A DNA stretch of 62,157 nucleotides. It comes from Paenibacillus sp. Lineage in GTDB: Bacteria > Bacillota > Bacilli > Paenibacillales > YIM-B00363. How positions within the stretch are numbered: the stretch's first letter is position 1; each line of letters starts with the position of its first letter. The stretch spans positions 1 through 62,157 of the forward strand of contig NZ_JAPSKE010000026.1 in assembly GCF_031177825.1 (NCBI RefSeq). The letters run 5' to 3'. A program made the position numbers and the translations under genes. Positions 7,918 to 16,339 of the stretch are shown piece after piece. Under the pieces are notes generated by a model. The model was not told the DNA's origin. It worked only from the letters and a program-made list of their open reading frames with translations, and ran no database searches.

Positions 7918-9282
7918 TTACGTCCTAGGCTGCGTGCCGACGGCCGAGCTCGTCTTGCGGACTCCGGCCGAGCGGGTTCCGGAGGACGAAGCGGACGAGC
8001 CGCCGGACGAGCCGGTCGTTCCGCCCGCGGAGGAGCCCCGCTTCGTCTCGATCGTCTTCAAGAACTCTTCGTTCGTCTTCGTATCCGCCAGCTTCTTCAG
8101 CAGCGCCTCGGTATATTCGTGAGAATCCTGCATCGACTTGCGGATCGCCCACACCTTCTCGAGCTCTTCCTTCGTCAGCAGCACTTCCTCGCGCCGCGTT
8201 CCCGATCGGCGAATATCGATCGCCGGGAACACGCGACGTTCGGCGAGCTTACGGTCCAGATGCAGCTCCATGTTGCCCGTTCCCTTGAATTCCTCGTAGA
8301 TGACGTCGTCCATTCGCGAGCCCGTCTCTACGAGCGCCGTCGCGAGAATCGTCAAGCTGCCGCCTTCCTCCACGTTGCGCGCCGCGCCGAAGAACCGCTT
8401 CGGCCGATGGAACGCGGCCGGATCGACGCCGCCGGAGAGCGTGCGCCCGGACGGCGGAATGACGAGGTTGTACGCGCGCGCGAGCCGCGTGATGCTGTCG
8501 AGCAAAATAACGACGTCCTTCTTATGCTCGACGAGACGCAGCGCCCGCTCGAGCACGAGCTCCGCCACCTTGATATGATTTTCCGGCACTTCGTCGAACG
8601 TCGAGGATACGACCTCCGCGTCGACGGACCGCTGCATGTCGGTCACTTCCTCCGGACGCTCGTCGATGAGCAAGATGAACAGCTTGATGTCCGGGTAGTT
8701 CTTCGAGATGCTGTTCGCGATTTTCTTCAGCAGCAGCGTCTTGCCGGCTTTCGGCGGAGCGACGATCAAGCCCCGTTGGCCGAGGCCGACCGGCGTGAAC
8801 AAATCCATCAAGCGGGTGGAAATTTCGTTAGGGGCGGTTTCTAAGACGATTTTCTCCTGCGGATACAATGGGGTAAGCGCGGGGAAATGCAATCGTTCGG
8901 ACGCCGTCTCCGGGTCTTCTCCGTTGACCGCAGTCACGTGCAGCAAGCCGAAGTAGCGTTCGCTCTCTTTGGGAGGCCGGCATTTGCCGGAAACCAAGTC
9001 GCCCGATCGCAGGTCGAACTTGCGAATTTGCGAAGCCGAGATGTAGATATCCTCCGAGCTCGGCAAGTAATTGATCGGCCTGAGGAACCCGAAGCCCTCT
9101 GGCAAAATTTCCAGTACGCCTTGCATAAACATAAGTCCGGATTTTTCCGCTTGCGCCCTAAGGATCGAGAAGACCAATTCTTTCTTCTTCATCTGTCCGT
9201 AATAGGGAATCTGATACGATTTCGCAAGCTTGTACAGCTCCGTCAACTTCAGCGCTTCCAAGTCGGCTAAAGTGAGATCCAT
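7918..9282 (-). CDS. rho: Transcription termination factor Rho
   Basis: A 454-residue hexameric RNA helicase. It has an N-terminal Rho_N helical domain (MDLTLADLEALKLTELYKLA), a cold-shock-like RNA-binding domain (GFGFLRP, about 65-130), Walker A APPKAGKT (about 175-182), Walker B VVILLDSITRLARAYN, and Q/R-loop sequences (TLSGGVDP, MELHLDR). The last ~41 residues are a Ser/Gly/Thr-rich tail beyond the usual Rho end. The ATG beginning MDLTLADLE fits family starts; the track frame opens six codons earlier. Confidence 0.96.
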   Translation of the reverse strand: MDLTLADLEALKLTELYKLAKSYQIPYYGQMKKKELVFSILRAQAEKSGLMFMQGVLEILPEGFGFLRPINYLPSSEDIYISASQIRKFDLRSGDLVSGKCRPPKESERYFGLLHVTAVNGEDPETASERLHFPALTPLYPQEKIVLETAPNEISTRLMDLFTPVGLGQRGLIVAPPKAGKTLLLKKIANSISKNYPDIKLFILLIDERPEEVTDMQRSVDAEVVSSTFDEVPENHIKVAELVLERALRLVEHKKDVVILLDSITRLARAYNLVIPPSGRTLSGGVDPAAFHRPKRFFGAARNVEEGGSLTILATALVETGSRMDDVIYEEFKGTGNMELHLDRKLAERRVFPAIDIRRSGTRREEVLLTKEELEKVWAIRKSMQDSHEYTEALLKKLADTKTNEEFLKTIETKRGSSAGGTTGSSGGSSASSSGTRSAGVRKTSSAVGTQPRT

Positions 9283-9364
9283 ATCGTATGACCACCACAT
9301 TTCTTATAAAAATAGCGTTCGTTCGAAACCCTATCGTTCCAGTTATAGACGAGAACGCGCGGTT

Positions 9365-10624
9365 CTATTCGCGCTCCAGCCACACTTCCGCGCCGAGGCG
9401 CGACAAGTTGTCGGTCAGCAGGTCGTACCCGCGTCGAATGTATTCGTACCCGGTAATTTCCGTCACGCCGCCGTTCGGGACCATCAAGCCCGCGATGAAC
9501 AACGCTGCGCCTGCGCGCAGGTCGGTCGCCCGCACCTTGGCGCCGTTCAGCACGCTCTTCTGAATGATGGCCGATCGGCCTTCGACGCGAATGTTCGCGC
9601 CCATGCGCTGCAGCTCCGGCACATGCTTGAATCGACTGCTATAGACGTAGTCCGTCAAAATGCTGACGCCGTTGCCGCGGGTGAGCAGGCTCGTCATCGG
9701 CGACTGCAGGTCCGTCGCGAAGCCCGGGTACACGAGAGCCTTCACGTCGATGTGCGCATACTCCGGCTGCCCGACGACGCGGATCGCTTCGTCCATCTCG
9801 TAGACGTGCGCGCCCATCTCTTGCAGCTTCGCCGTGAGCGCCTCCATATGCTTCGGTATGACGTTGTCGACCAACACGTCGCCGGACGTCGCCGCCGCGG
9901 CGATCATGTACGTGCCGGCCTGAATCCGATCCGGAATGATCGAATGGCGGCAGCCGTGCATCTCCTTCACGCCTTGGATGCGAATCGTCTCCGTGCCCGC
10001 GCCTTTGATCTTCGCCCCCATGGAGCTTAACAACGTTGCTACATCTATGATTTCAGGCTCTTTTGCCGCGTTTTCGATAATCGTGACTCCGCTCGCGCGA
10101 GCGGAAGCTAGCATAATATTGATCGTGGCCCCGACGCTGGCGACGTCGAGGTAAATTTTCGCGCCTTGCAAGGATTTGGAGGTGATATGAATGGAGCCGT
10201 GTTCGTTCTCGACGGTGGCGCCGAGCGCTTCGAACCCTTTGATATGTTGGTCGATCGGGCGAGGCTCGAAGTTGCAGCCGCCCGGCATGCCGATCAGCGC
10301 TTCGCCGAATCGGCCTAACAATGCTCCCATCAAGTAATAGGAAGCTCGAAGCTTCTTTACGTTCCCGTTCGGAAGCGGCTTCGAGCGCAGCCCGCTCGGG
10401 TCGATCGTCATCTGGCCGTCCGCGTAGCGCACCTTGGCGCCCAGTTCCTCGAGCAATTCGGCGTAGATGGCGACGTCGCTAATATCGGGCAGATTGTCCA
10501 AGACGACGGTCGTCTCGGCGAGAAGCGCCGCGGGGATTAGAGCCACCGCGCTGTTCTTCGCGCCGCTTATCGTAACCGTTCCGCGCAGCGGCCGGCCGCC
10601 GGCGATCATGAGCTTATCCGTCAT
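9365..10624 (-). CDS. murA: UDP-N-acetylglucosamine 1-carboxyvinyltransferase
   Basis: 419 residues, normal MurA length. It catalyses the first committed step of peptidoglycan precursor synthesis, transferring enolpyruvate from PEP to UDP-GlcNAc in the cytoplasm. Visible signatures are the N-terminal GGRPLRGTVTISGAKNSAVAL (substrate-binding Lys-Asn), and GMPGGCNFEPRPIDQHI with the catalytic, fosfomycin-sensitive Cys. Firmicutes usually have two paralogues; position beside fba and rho suggests the MurA2/MurZ copy, but I did not separate them. ATG follows AGGGGGAACAG. Confidence 0.95.
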   Translation of the reverse strand: MTDKLMIAGGRPLRGTVTISGAKNSAVALIPAALLAETTVVLDNLPDISDVAIYAELLEELGAKVRYADGQMTIDPSGLRSKPLPNGNVKKLRASYYLMGALLGRFGEALIGMPGGCNFEPRPIDQHIKGFEALGATVENEHGSIHITSKSLQGAKIYLDVASVGATINIMLASARASGVTIIENAAKEPEIIDVATLLSSMGAKIKGAGTETIRIQGVKEMHGCRHSIIPDRIQAGTYMIAAAATSGDVLVDNVIPKHMEALTAKLQEMGAHVYEMDEAIRVVGQPEYAHIDVKALVYPGFATDLQSPMTSLLTRGNGVSILTDYVYSSRFKHVPELQRMGANIRVEGRSAIIQKSVLNGAKVRATDLRAGAALFIAGLMVPNGGVTEITGYEYIRRGYDLLTDNLSRLGAEVWLERE

Positions 10625-10777
10625 TCGTAACTGTTCCCCCTGCTCGAAATGAAAACCCCGCCTCTCCCACGGTCGGCAAGGTTTTCCGGTTAGAAAAAAA
10701 GAGACAGGGAAACCACTCGGCGCCGGAATGTCCGTCGAATGAATTTCCCCGCTTCGCCTGACGCTGTATTGTTGCCC

Positions 10778-11632
10778 TTACGCCTGGTTGCTGCTGCCGA
10801 ACAATTGAATCTTCGATCTGACGACCTCGACCATCGCGTTCTTCGCCGGAGTGAGGTATTTGCGCGGATCGTATACCTTCGCGTCCTTATTCAGCACTTC
10901 GCGGATCGCTTCGGTGCATGCGACTTGGTTTTCCGTGTTGACGTTGATCTTGCCTACGCCGGCCGCGATCGACAAGCGAATCGCTTCGTCCGGTACGCCC
11001 GAACCGCCGTGAAGCACGACCGGAACCGGAATCGCCTTCGCCACTTCTTCGATGATGTCGTAGCGGATCTTGACTTCGCCCTTATACATGCCGTGCGCCG
11101 TACCGACCGCGATCGCGACGCAATCGACGCCCGTCTCTTCGTAGAATCGAATCGCTTCTTCCGGCTTCGCCAGCGCGGCATCCGCTTCGTCGACGCTGAT
11201 GTCGTCTTCCACGCCGCCGATCGTGCCGAGCTCGCCCTCGACGGACACGCCCATCGCGCGAGCCGCTTTCACGACTTCCTTCGTCAGGCGAATGTTGTCT
11301 TCGAACGAATGGTGAGAGCCGTCGAACATGACGGAAGAGAAGCCCGCGCGGATACACTTCATCGCGACTTCGAACGTGCTGCCGTGGTCAAGGTGAAGCG
11401 CGATCGGCAGACCCGATTGCTTCGCCGCGGCTTCCGCGATCGCGACCGTGTACTCGATGCCCATGTATTTCAACGCGCCTTCGCTAACGCCGAAAATAAA
11501 CGGGGATTTCTCCGCCATGGCGGCTTCCGTAATGGCTTTCGCAAACTCCAGGTTGTTCATGTTGAATTGGCCGACGGCGAACTTGTTAGCTTTCGCCTTC
11601 GGTAAGAATTCGTTCATTGAAACAAGCGGCAC
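10778..11632 (-). CDS. fbaA: Class II fructose-bisphosphate aldolase
   Basis: A 284-residue zinc-dependent aldolase that splits fructose 1,6-bisphosphate in glycolysis and runs the reverse in gluconeogenesis. Class II markers: LHLDHGSTFE (catalytic Asp and a zinc His), MFDGSHHSFEDN, GTAHGMYKGE and LHGGSGVPDE. Start is GTG at 11632, eight bases after GGAGG; an internal ATG five codons later lacks that spacing. The fba-spo0F neighbourhood is conserved with B. subtilis. Confidence 0.95.
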   Translation of the reverse strand: MPLVSMNEFLPKAKANKFAVGQFNMNNLEFAKAITEAAMAEKSPFIFGVSEGALKYMGIEYTVAIAEAAAKQSGLPIALHLDHGSTFEVAMKCIRAGFSSVMFDGSHHSFEDNIRLTKEVVKAARAMGVSVEGELGTIGGVEDDISVDEADAALAKPEEAIRFYEETGVDCVAIAVGTAHGMYKGEVKIRYDIIEEVAKAIPVPVVLHGGSGVPDEAIRLSIAAGVGKINVNTENQVACTEAIREVLNKDAKVYDPRKYLTPAKNAMVEVVRSKIQLFGSSNQA

Positions 11633-11722
11633 AAGTATAACCTCCCTAGTATGTATCTCCTATTCGAAGGCCGTGCCCGAAAACGCACGCGATACTTGTC
11701 CGCCGGACGCGACCCGAAGCAA

Positions 11723-11731
11723 ATTATAACA
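11723..11731 (-). promoter_or_regulatory. Extended -10 element upstream of fbaA
   Basis: On the minus strand TGTTATAAT forms an extended -10 about 90 bases before the fbaA start; the -35 is poor. The transcribed leader up to 11633 holds no ORF I believe. Confidence 0.4.
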
Positions 11732-11776
11732 CAATCGCGCCGCGAATGGTATTGACGGAAATCACTGCGAATATTC

Positions 11777-12175
11777 TTACGACTCCACCGCCATGCGGGA
11801 GTAAGACGATCCGCCGCGCAGCTGGTCGTTGACCGCCGAGCGAAGCTCGTCGATATCGAACGGCTTCGTGAAGTGCATGAGCGCCCCCGATTCCGTCGCT
11901 TCCTTGATCATATCGAGCTCGCCGTACGCCGTCATCATGATGACCTTGATGCTCGCGTCGATCTTCTTGATATGCTTTAAAATTTCCAGTCCGTCCATGC
12001 CCGGGATCTTCATGTCCAAGAGCACGAGATCCGGCTTATCGTTCCTTACGATGTCCAAAGCGAGCTTGCCGTTGGAAGCCTGATACGTCTTGTAACCCTC
12101 GCTGCTGAATACTTCGGTCAGCAGCACCCGGATGCCATTCTGATCGTCCACGATGAGTACCTTATTATTATGCAT
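11777..12175 (-). CDS. spo0F: Phosphorelay response regulator Spo0F
   Basis: A 132-residue stand-alone receiver domain. It shows the acidic pair DD (LIVDDQNGIRVLL), the phospho-acceptor Asp in LVLLDMKIPGMDGLEIL, the switch Thr (MMTAYGE) and the invariant Lys (FTKPFDIDEL). Spo0F takes phosphate from sporulation kinases and passes it via Spo0B to Spo0A. Upstream-of-pyrG-like synteny (fba-spo0F-pyrG) as in B. subtilis supports orthology. Start is the ATG at 12175 (MHNNKVLIVDD), after GGGAGGAGAAG. A sigmaH-like promoter is visible upstream. Confidence 0.92.
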   Translation of the reverse strand: MHNNKVLIVDDQNGIRVLLTEVFSSEGYKTYQASNGKLALDIVRNDKPDLVLLDMKIPGMDGLEILKHIKKIDASIKVIMMTAYGELDMIKEATESGALMHFTKPFDIDELRSAVNDQLRGGSSYSRMAVES

Positions 12176-12240
12176 GATGGCTTCTCCTCCCGTCGCCAAA
12201 CCCTTGACAAAGGGCTGACGGTCCGACTGTTAAACAATAT

Positions 12241-12268
12241 AGTTCGCGTCCCGCGCACGTATTCCTTC
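12241..12268 (-). promoter_or_regulatory. Candidate sigmaH promoter of spo0F
   Basis: On the minus strand GAAGGAATA matches the sigmaH -35 pattern (RnAGGAwWW) and is followed, at the usual spacing, by CGCGAACT, near the -10 pattern (RnnGAAT) with one clear mismatch. spo0F is under sigmaH in B. subtilis. No convincing Spo0A box was found. Confidence 0.4.
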
Positions 12269-12317
12269 TCTTTTTTTCAAAAAAAACCATAGGAAAGCAT
12301 ACAATTTGCAGAGATGG

Positions 12318-12363
12318 AAAAAAGGTCGCCATCAAGCGACAAAATCCGCTAGAAGGCAACCTT
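12318..12363 (-). terminator. Terminator after pyrG
   Basis: On the minus strand AAGGTTGCC (12355-12363) pairs with GGCGACCTT (12322-12330), and the second arm runs into a TTTTTT tract. It isolates pyrG from spo0F. Confidence 0.7.
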
Positions 12364-12377
12364 TTTCTACATTTTAT

Positions 12378-13979
12378 TTATTGTTGCAGGCGGAGCGCCG
12401 CGCTGACGAACTCGCGGAACAACGGCTGCGGACGATTCGGTCTCGACGTGAATTCCGGATGGAATTGCACCGCGAGGAACCACGGGTGATCCGGCAGCTC
12501 GACGATCTCGATGAGGCGGCCGTCCGGCGACGTGCCGGAGAAGCGGAGGCCCGCCGCTTCCATGCGGTCCCGGTACGCGTTGTTGAACTCGTACCGATGG
12601 CGGTGACGCTCGTATACGAGTTCGTCGTTGTAGCAGCGCGCCGCGAGCGACGATTCGTCGAGCTTGCACGGGTACAAGCCCAGGCGCATCGTGCCGCCGA
12701 GATTTTCGATATCCTTTTGCTCCGGCAGCAGGTCGATGACCGGGTACGGCGTCGCCGCGTGAATCTCCGAGGAGTTCGCGCCCCGAAGACCGAGCACGTT
12801 GCGCGCGTATTCGATGACGGCCACTTGCATGCCGAGGCAGATGCCGAAGAACGGGATGCGCTGCTCCCGCGCGTAGCGGATCGCCGCGATCTTGCCTTCG
12901 ATGCCGCGGTCGCCGAAGCCGCCCGGCACGAGAATGCCGTGCACGCCGGCGAGAAGCTCCGCTACGTTATGATCGTACACTTCCTCGGCGTTCACCCAGC
13001 GGATGTTCACTTCCGTGTTCGCGTCGATGCCCGCATGGCCGAGCGCTTCCACGATGCTGAGGTACGCGTCGTGCAGCGCGACGTATTTGCCGACGATGGC
13101 GATCTCCGTCCGGTGCGTGAGCGACTTCACGCGGCGCACGAGGTCCTGCCATTCGGTCATGTCGGCCGGAGGCACGTCCAATCCGAGATGGCGCAGGACG
13201 ATATCGTCGAGGCGCTGCGCTTGCAGCATAAGCGGCACTTCGTAAAGCGTCTCGGCGTCGATGCACTCGACGACCGCGTCGGAATCGACGTCGCAGAACT
13301 GCGCGATCTTCCGCTTCATGTCGTCGGCGAGCGGATGCTCGGTTCGGCAGACGATGACCTGCGGCTGGATGCCGATGCTGCGCAGCTCCTTGACGCTGTG
13401 CTGCGTCGGCTTCGTCTTCACTTCGCCCGCCGCCTTCAGGTACGGGATCAACGTCACGTGTATGTACATGACGTTCTGGCGGCCGATGTCGTTCTTCATC
13501 TGACGAATCGCCTCGAGGAACGGCAAGCTCTCGATGTCGCCGACGGTGCCGCCGATCTCCGTGATGACGACGTCCGGCTGCGTCTCCCGGCCGGCGCGAA
13601 GGATGCGCTCCTTGATCTCGTTCGTGATATGAGGAATGACTTGTACGGTGCCGCCCAAATATTCGCCGCGCCGTTCTTTCGTAATGACGGAGGAATAGAT
13701 CTTGCCCGTGGTGACGTTATTGTTCTTGCTCAGGTTGATGTCGATAAAGCGCTCGTAGTGGCCGAGATCGAGGTCGGTCTCCGCGCCGTCGTCCGTCACG
13801 AATACTTCGCCGTGCTGGTACGGGCTCATCGTGCCCGGGTCGACGTTAATGTACGGATCGAACTTCTGAATCGTGACCTTGAGTCCCCGGTTCTTCAACA
13901 GACGGCCGAGCGACGCTGCGGTGATGCCCTTCCCGAGAGACGATACGACACCTCCGGTTACGAAAATATACTTCGTCAT
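12378..13979 (-). CDS. pyrG: CTP synthase
   Basis: 533 residues. The N-terminal synthetase domain begins MTKYIFVTGGVVSSLGKGI (P-loop) and includes KFDPYINVDPGTMSPYQHGE. The C-terminal glutamine amidotransferase has GFGDRGIEGK, nucleophile Cys in FGICLGMQ, and the His-Glu pair in VQFHPEFTSRP. It aminates UTP to CTP using ammonia from glutamine. ATG at 13979 follows CTAGGAGGAATCACGTC. The leader carries a pyrG-type attenuator (see 14041-14109). Confidence 0.97.
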   Translation of the reverse strand: MTKYIFVTGGVVSSLGKGITAASLGRLLKNRGLKVTIQKFDPYINVDPGTMSPYQHGEVFVTDDGAETDLDLGHYERFIDINLSKNNNVTTGKIYSSVITKERRGEYLGGTVQVIPHITNEIKERILRAGRETQPDVVITEIGGTVGDIESLPFLEAIRQMKNDIGRQNVMYIHVTLIPYLKAAGEVKTKPTQHSVKELRSIGIQPQVIVCRTEHPLADDMKRKIAQFCDVDSDAVVECIDAETLYEVPLMLQAQRLDDIVLRHLGLDVPPADMTEWQDLVRRVKSLTHRTEIAIVGKYVALHDAYLSIVEALGHAGIDANTEVNIRWVNAEEVYDHNVAELLAGVHGILVPGGFGDRGIEGKIAAIRYAREQRIPFFGICLGMQVAVIEYARNVLGLRGANSSEIHAATPYPVIDLLPEQKDIENLGGTMRLGLYPCKLDESSLAARCYNDELVYERHRHRYEFNNAYRDRMEAAGLRFSGTSPDGRLIEIVELPDHPWFLAVQFHPEFTSRPNRPQPLFREFVSAALRLQQ

Positions 13980-14040
13980 GACGTGATTCCTCCTAGGACG
14001 CAACCTCTATCGAGGCGAAATTTACGAAAATTATGCGAAT

Positions 14041-14109
14041 AAACAAAGAAAAAGTGACACCGCGGGTGCGGGGCACTTTATCATTATTACCTATATCCGG
14101 CTGAAGCCC
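14041..14109 (-). promoter_or_regulatory. pyrG leader with CTP-type attenuator
   Basis: Transcription predicted from the promoter at 14117-14145 begins GGGCTTC (first G at 14109), close to the GGGCTCC start of B. subtilis pyrG. The leader ends in a terminator: AAAGTG-CC-CCGC pairs with GCGG-TGT-CACTTT, followed by TTCTTTGTTT (14041-14079). In B. subtilis low CTP makes polymerase stutter and add extra G residues that pair with the C-rich 5' arm and block termination; here the arm contains GCCCCGC and ACCC. The mechanism is inferred by analogy. Confidence 0.68.
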
Positions 14110-14116
14110 AAAAGAT

Positions 14117-14145
14117 AGTTTACCTTGCCGGAAGGAGCATGTCAA
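14117..14145 (-). promoter_or_regulatory. sigmaA promoter of pyrG
   Basis: On the minus strand there is TTGACA (14140-14145), a 17-base spacer and TAAACT (14117-14122), then seven bases to GGGC. A perfect 9-bp inverted repeat GGAGCATGT/ACATGCTCC (14134-14155) overlaps the -35 and may also act as a weak rpoE terminator. Confidence 0.7.
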
Positions 14146-14177
14146 TACATGCTCCCCGCAAGATAACGGCGCTTCGC

Positions 14178-14753
14178 TTACTTCTCGTCGTCGTCCTCCA
14201 AGTCGTCCTCGAAGTCGTCGACTTCTTCGTCGGCCTCCTCGGCTTCCGCGTCCTCGTCGAGGTCGGCGTCATCCTCCGCGTCCTCGTCGTCCAGCTCCTC
14301 GTCGACTTCTTCCTCTTCTTCCTCCAGGAACTCGTCGCGATCCTCGTCCAGCGCGTCGAAATCTTCGACTTCCTCGCGATCGCCGTCGTAGGTTTCCTCT
14401 TCTTCCTCCGTGTACAGATCGTCGTCGTCATCGTCTTCGTCGTTGATAATGCGCGGACGCTTGGCGCCGCCCGTGACGGCTTCGTCGCCCTTCTCGACCG
14501 GATACCAACGCTTCAGGCCCCACAGATTCTGCCCGACGCACGCGAAGCGCCCGTCGATGTTGATCTCCGTGTACACCTGCGCGATGACTTCCTTCGCTTC
14601 TTCCTCGGAGAGCCCCTTGAACTTCGCGATCTCCCGCATTAAGTCCCGGTAATAATACGGCGTATTGGCCGCCTTTAAGATTTCAAACGCCACGTCGACC
14701 ATCGGAATTTCCTTCGCTTGATCGGGCGTAAACTTCAGCTTGTACTCGCTCAC
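14178..14753 (-). CDS. rpoE: DNA-directed RNA polymerase delta subunit
   Basis: 191 residues. The N-terminal HARE-HTH domain (about 1-95: MVDVAFEILKAANTPYYYRDL, GLSEEEAKEVIAQVYTE, LWGLKRWYP) is followed by a long, almost wholly acidic tail (runs of Asp and Glu to the end). Delta is a Firmicutes RNA polymerase accessory that speeds recycling and destabilises weak complexes. The GTG at 14753 (MSEYKLKF), about 11 bases after AAAGGG, is preferred over the GTG three codons earlier, which lies too close to it. rpoE precedes pyrG as in B. subtilis. Confidence 0.93.
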   Translation of the reverse strand: MSEYKLKFTPDQAKEIPMVDVAFEILKAANTPYYYRDLMREIAKFKGLSEEEAKEVIAQVYTEINIDGRFACVGQNLWGLKRWYPVEKGDEAVTGGAKRPRIINDEDDDDDDLYTEEEEETYDGDREEVEDFDALDEDRDEFLEEEEEEVDEELDDEDAEDDADLDEDAEAEEADEEVDDFEDDLEDDDEK

Positions 14754-15154
14754 GGTATGCACAACCCTTTCGGTTCTCCGGCCGACGAGACGCATCGGAC
14801 GCGCGAGAATATGTATACTGCTACCCTTTCCATTTTCACATCTTAGTAAAACCTATTTTTTAGAAAAAAGCAACTGACCCCCTGGAAAAAAGCGGAGGCG
14901 AAGGGGGGCTCCCTTCGCCTTGACTGTATCCGCTTCGCCGGCGCACGAGCGGGGCGCCGGCGTTCGGGAATCGGGAGTTTCTCAACTCTCCCTATATTGT
15001 ATGACGCGCGACGCAGAGCGCTACGTATTCATGCCCATTTCTTGAAAAAACGGCGAACGCTCATCCCTACGTCCCATCAACCACATACAATGTGACATTC
15101 CATTCCCTGTTGGCAACTAACGGATTGAAGCTACATTATGTTGGGGGGTCGTTC
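14754..15154. other. Gene-free region between rpoE and the subtilase, with hairpins
   Basis: 400 bases between divergent genes. They contain a strong composite hairpin oriented as a minus-strand terminator (14885-14935), a smaller inverted repeat GGGAG...CTCCC at about 14976-14995, and no ORF with a ribosome binding site. CATACAAT near 15085 resembles a sporulation sigmaE/K -10 for the subtilase, but no -35 was convincing. Confidence 0.5.
14885..14935 (-). terminator. Composite terminator facing rpoE
   Basis: On the minus strand AAGCGGA (14929-14935) pairs with TCCGCTT (14890-14896), enclosing GGCGAAGGG/CCCTTCGCC (14897-14919), and the stem runs into TTTTTT. It would stop minus-strand transcription arriving from the argS side before rpoE. 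Confidence 0.65.
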
Positions 15155-16318
15155 ATGGAAGCCGTTGCCTTTGTGAAAATGCTCCATCAGGCGCTAACCC
15201 GCCCGAAGAGGAGGGAATCCGGCCGCCACATTCTCCGCGTGGCGAACGCCGCCGATTATCATCGCATCGCAAAGACGATCCAGGAAACCAAGGGCGTCTT
15301 CCGGCGGCTCGCGTCCGTCCGTCCGCTGCCGCTCATCCACGCGTTCTCGTACAACGGCGCCTTGAACCCCGCCTTCCTGCGGAAATTCGCCGGCCTCGTT
15401 ACGATCGAAGACGATGTCGCCGTCTCCGTGCACGCCCTGCCGGCGCACGGGGCCGGCTCGCCCGTCCCGCCGGGCCGCATCAAGCGCCCTTTCGTCCCGT
15501 CCGGCATCCGGACCGTACGCGTCCCCGCCGTGTGGAAGCATTCGCGAGGCGACCGCGTGAAGATCGGCGTCATCGATACCGGCGTCGACTACAACCATCC
15601 GGATTTGCAGCCGGCGCTGTCCCGCGGCATCAACCTAGTTCACCCGCGCACGCTGCCGTACGACGACAACGGGCACGGCACCCATATCGCCGGCACGATC
15701 GCGGCCGCCGGCCGCTTCGCGATGACGGGCATCGCCCCTCACGCCGTGCTGCTGCCGGTGAAGGCGTTCGACCATGAAGGCTCGGCGTACGTCTCCGACA
15801 TTATCAAGGGCATCGATTGGTGCGTCCACCAAGGCGTGCACATCATCAACATGAGCTTCGGCATGAAGCAGCGGAGCGAATCGATGCTGGAGGCGGTCCG
15901 CAACGCGAAGCGGTCGGGCGTCATCATCGTCGCCTCGTCGGGCAACGACGGACGCCGCGGCTTCATCGATTATCCCGCGCGCTTCCCGCAGACGATCAGC
16001 GTCGGCGCGGTCGACGCGAAGGGCGCCATCGCCCCGTTCAGCAACCGAGGCAAGCGGATCGACGTGTTCGCCCCCGGCGAGAAGGTGATGTCGACGTGGC
16101 CGAAGGGACGCTACCACGAGATGAACGGCACGTCCATGGCGACGGCGCACGTGACCGGGGTGCTCGCGCTGGCGATGGCCGCGCGTCCGGGACTGACGCC
16201 GACGCAGGCGAAGCGGCTCATCGCCGCGGCGCAGGTGCCGCTCAAGCTGCCGAAAAAAGCGACCCGGTATCCGGGCCGCCTCGATGCGGTGCGCGCCTTC
16301 CGGCACTTGAAAGGATAA
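15155..16318 (+). CDS. Subtilisin-like serine peptidase (S8), no signal peptide
   Basis: 387 residues. The catalytic triad is visible: Asp in IGVIDTGVDYNHPDL, His in NGHGTHIAGTIAA, Ser in NGTSMATAHVTG; the oxyanion Asn is in ASSGNDG. The first ~120 residues precede the catalytic domain and include SGRHILRVANAADYHRIAK, perhaps an inhibitor-type prodomain. The N-terminus MEAVAFVKMLHQALTRPKRR is not a classical signal peptide, so an intracellular or mother-cell role is possible. ATG at 15155 follows GGGGGGTCGTTC. The gene sits head-on between rpoE and argS, which are usually near each other. Confidence 0.9.
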   Translation: MEAVAFVKMLHQALTRPKRRESGRHILRVANAADYHRIAKTIQETKGVFRRLASVRPLPLIHAFSYNGALNPAFLRKFAGLVTIEDDVAVSVHALPAHGAGSPVPPGRIKRPFVPSGIRTVRVPAVWKHSRGDRVKIGVIDTGVDYNHPDLQPALSRGINLVHPRTLPYDDNGHGTHIAGTIAAAGRFAMTGIAPHAVLLPVKAFDHEGSAYVSDIIKGIDWCVHQGVHIINMSFGMKQRSESMLEAVRNAKRSGVIIVASSGNDGRRGFIDYPARFPQTISVGAVDAKGAIAPFSNRGKRIDVFAPGEKVMSTWPKGRYHEMNGTSMATAHVTGVLALAMAARPGLTPTQAKRLIAAAQVPLKLPKKATRYPGRLDAVRAFRHLKG

Positions 16319-16339
16319 GGCTCGCTCCCGGCCGGCGTC

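Noticed and set aside
6583..8844. Plus-strand 753-codon frame
   Set aside because: It is antisense to the radical SAM and rho genes, has an Arg/His/Leu-rich shadow composition and no domain or ribosome binding site.
12306..14042. Plus-strand 578-codon frame opposite pyrG
   Set aside because: Shadow of pyrG with Arg/Asp/His-rich composition; no recognised motif.
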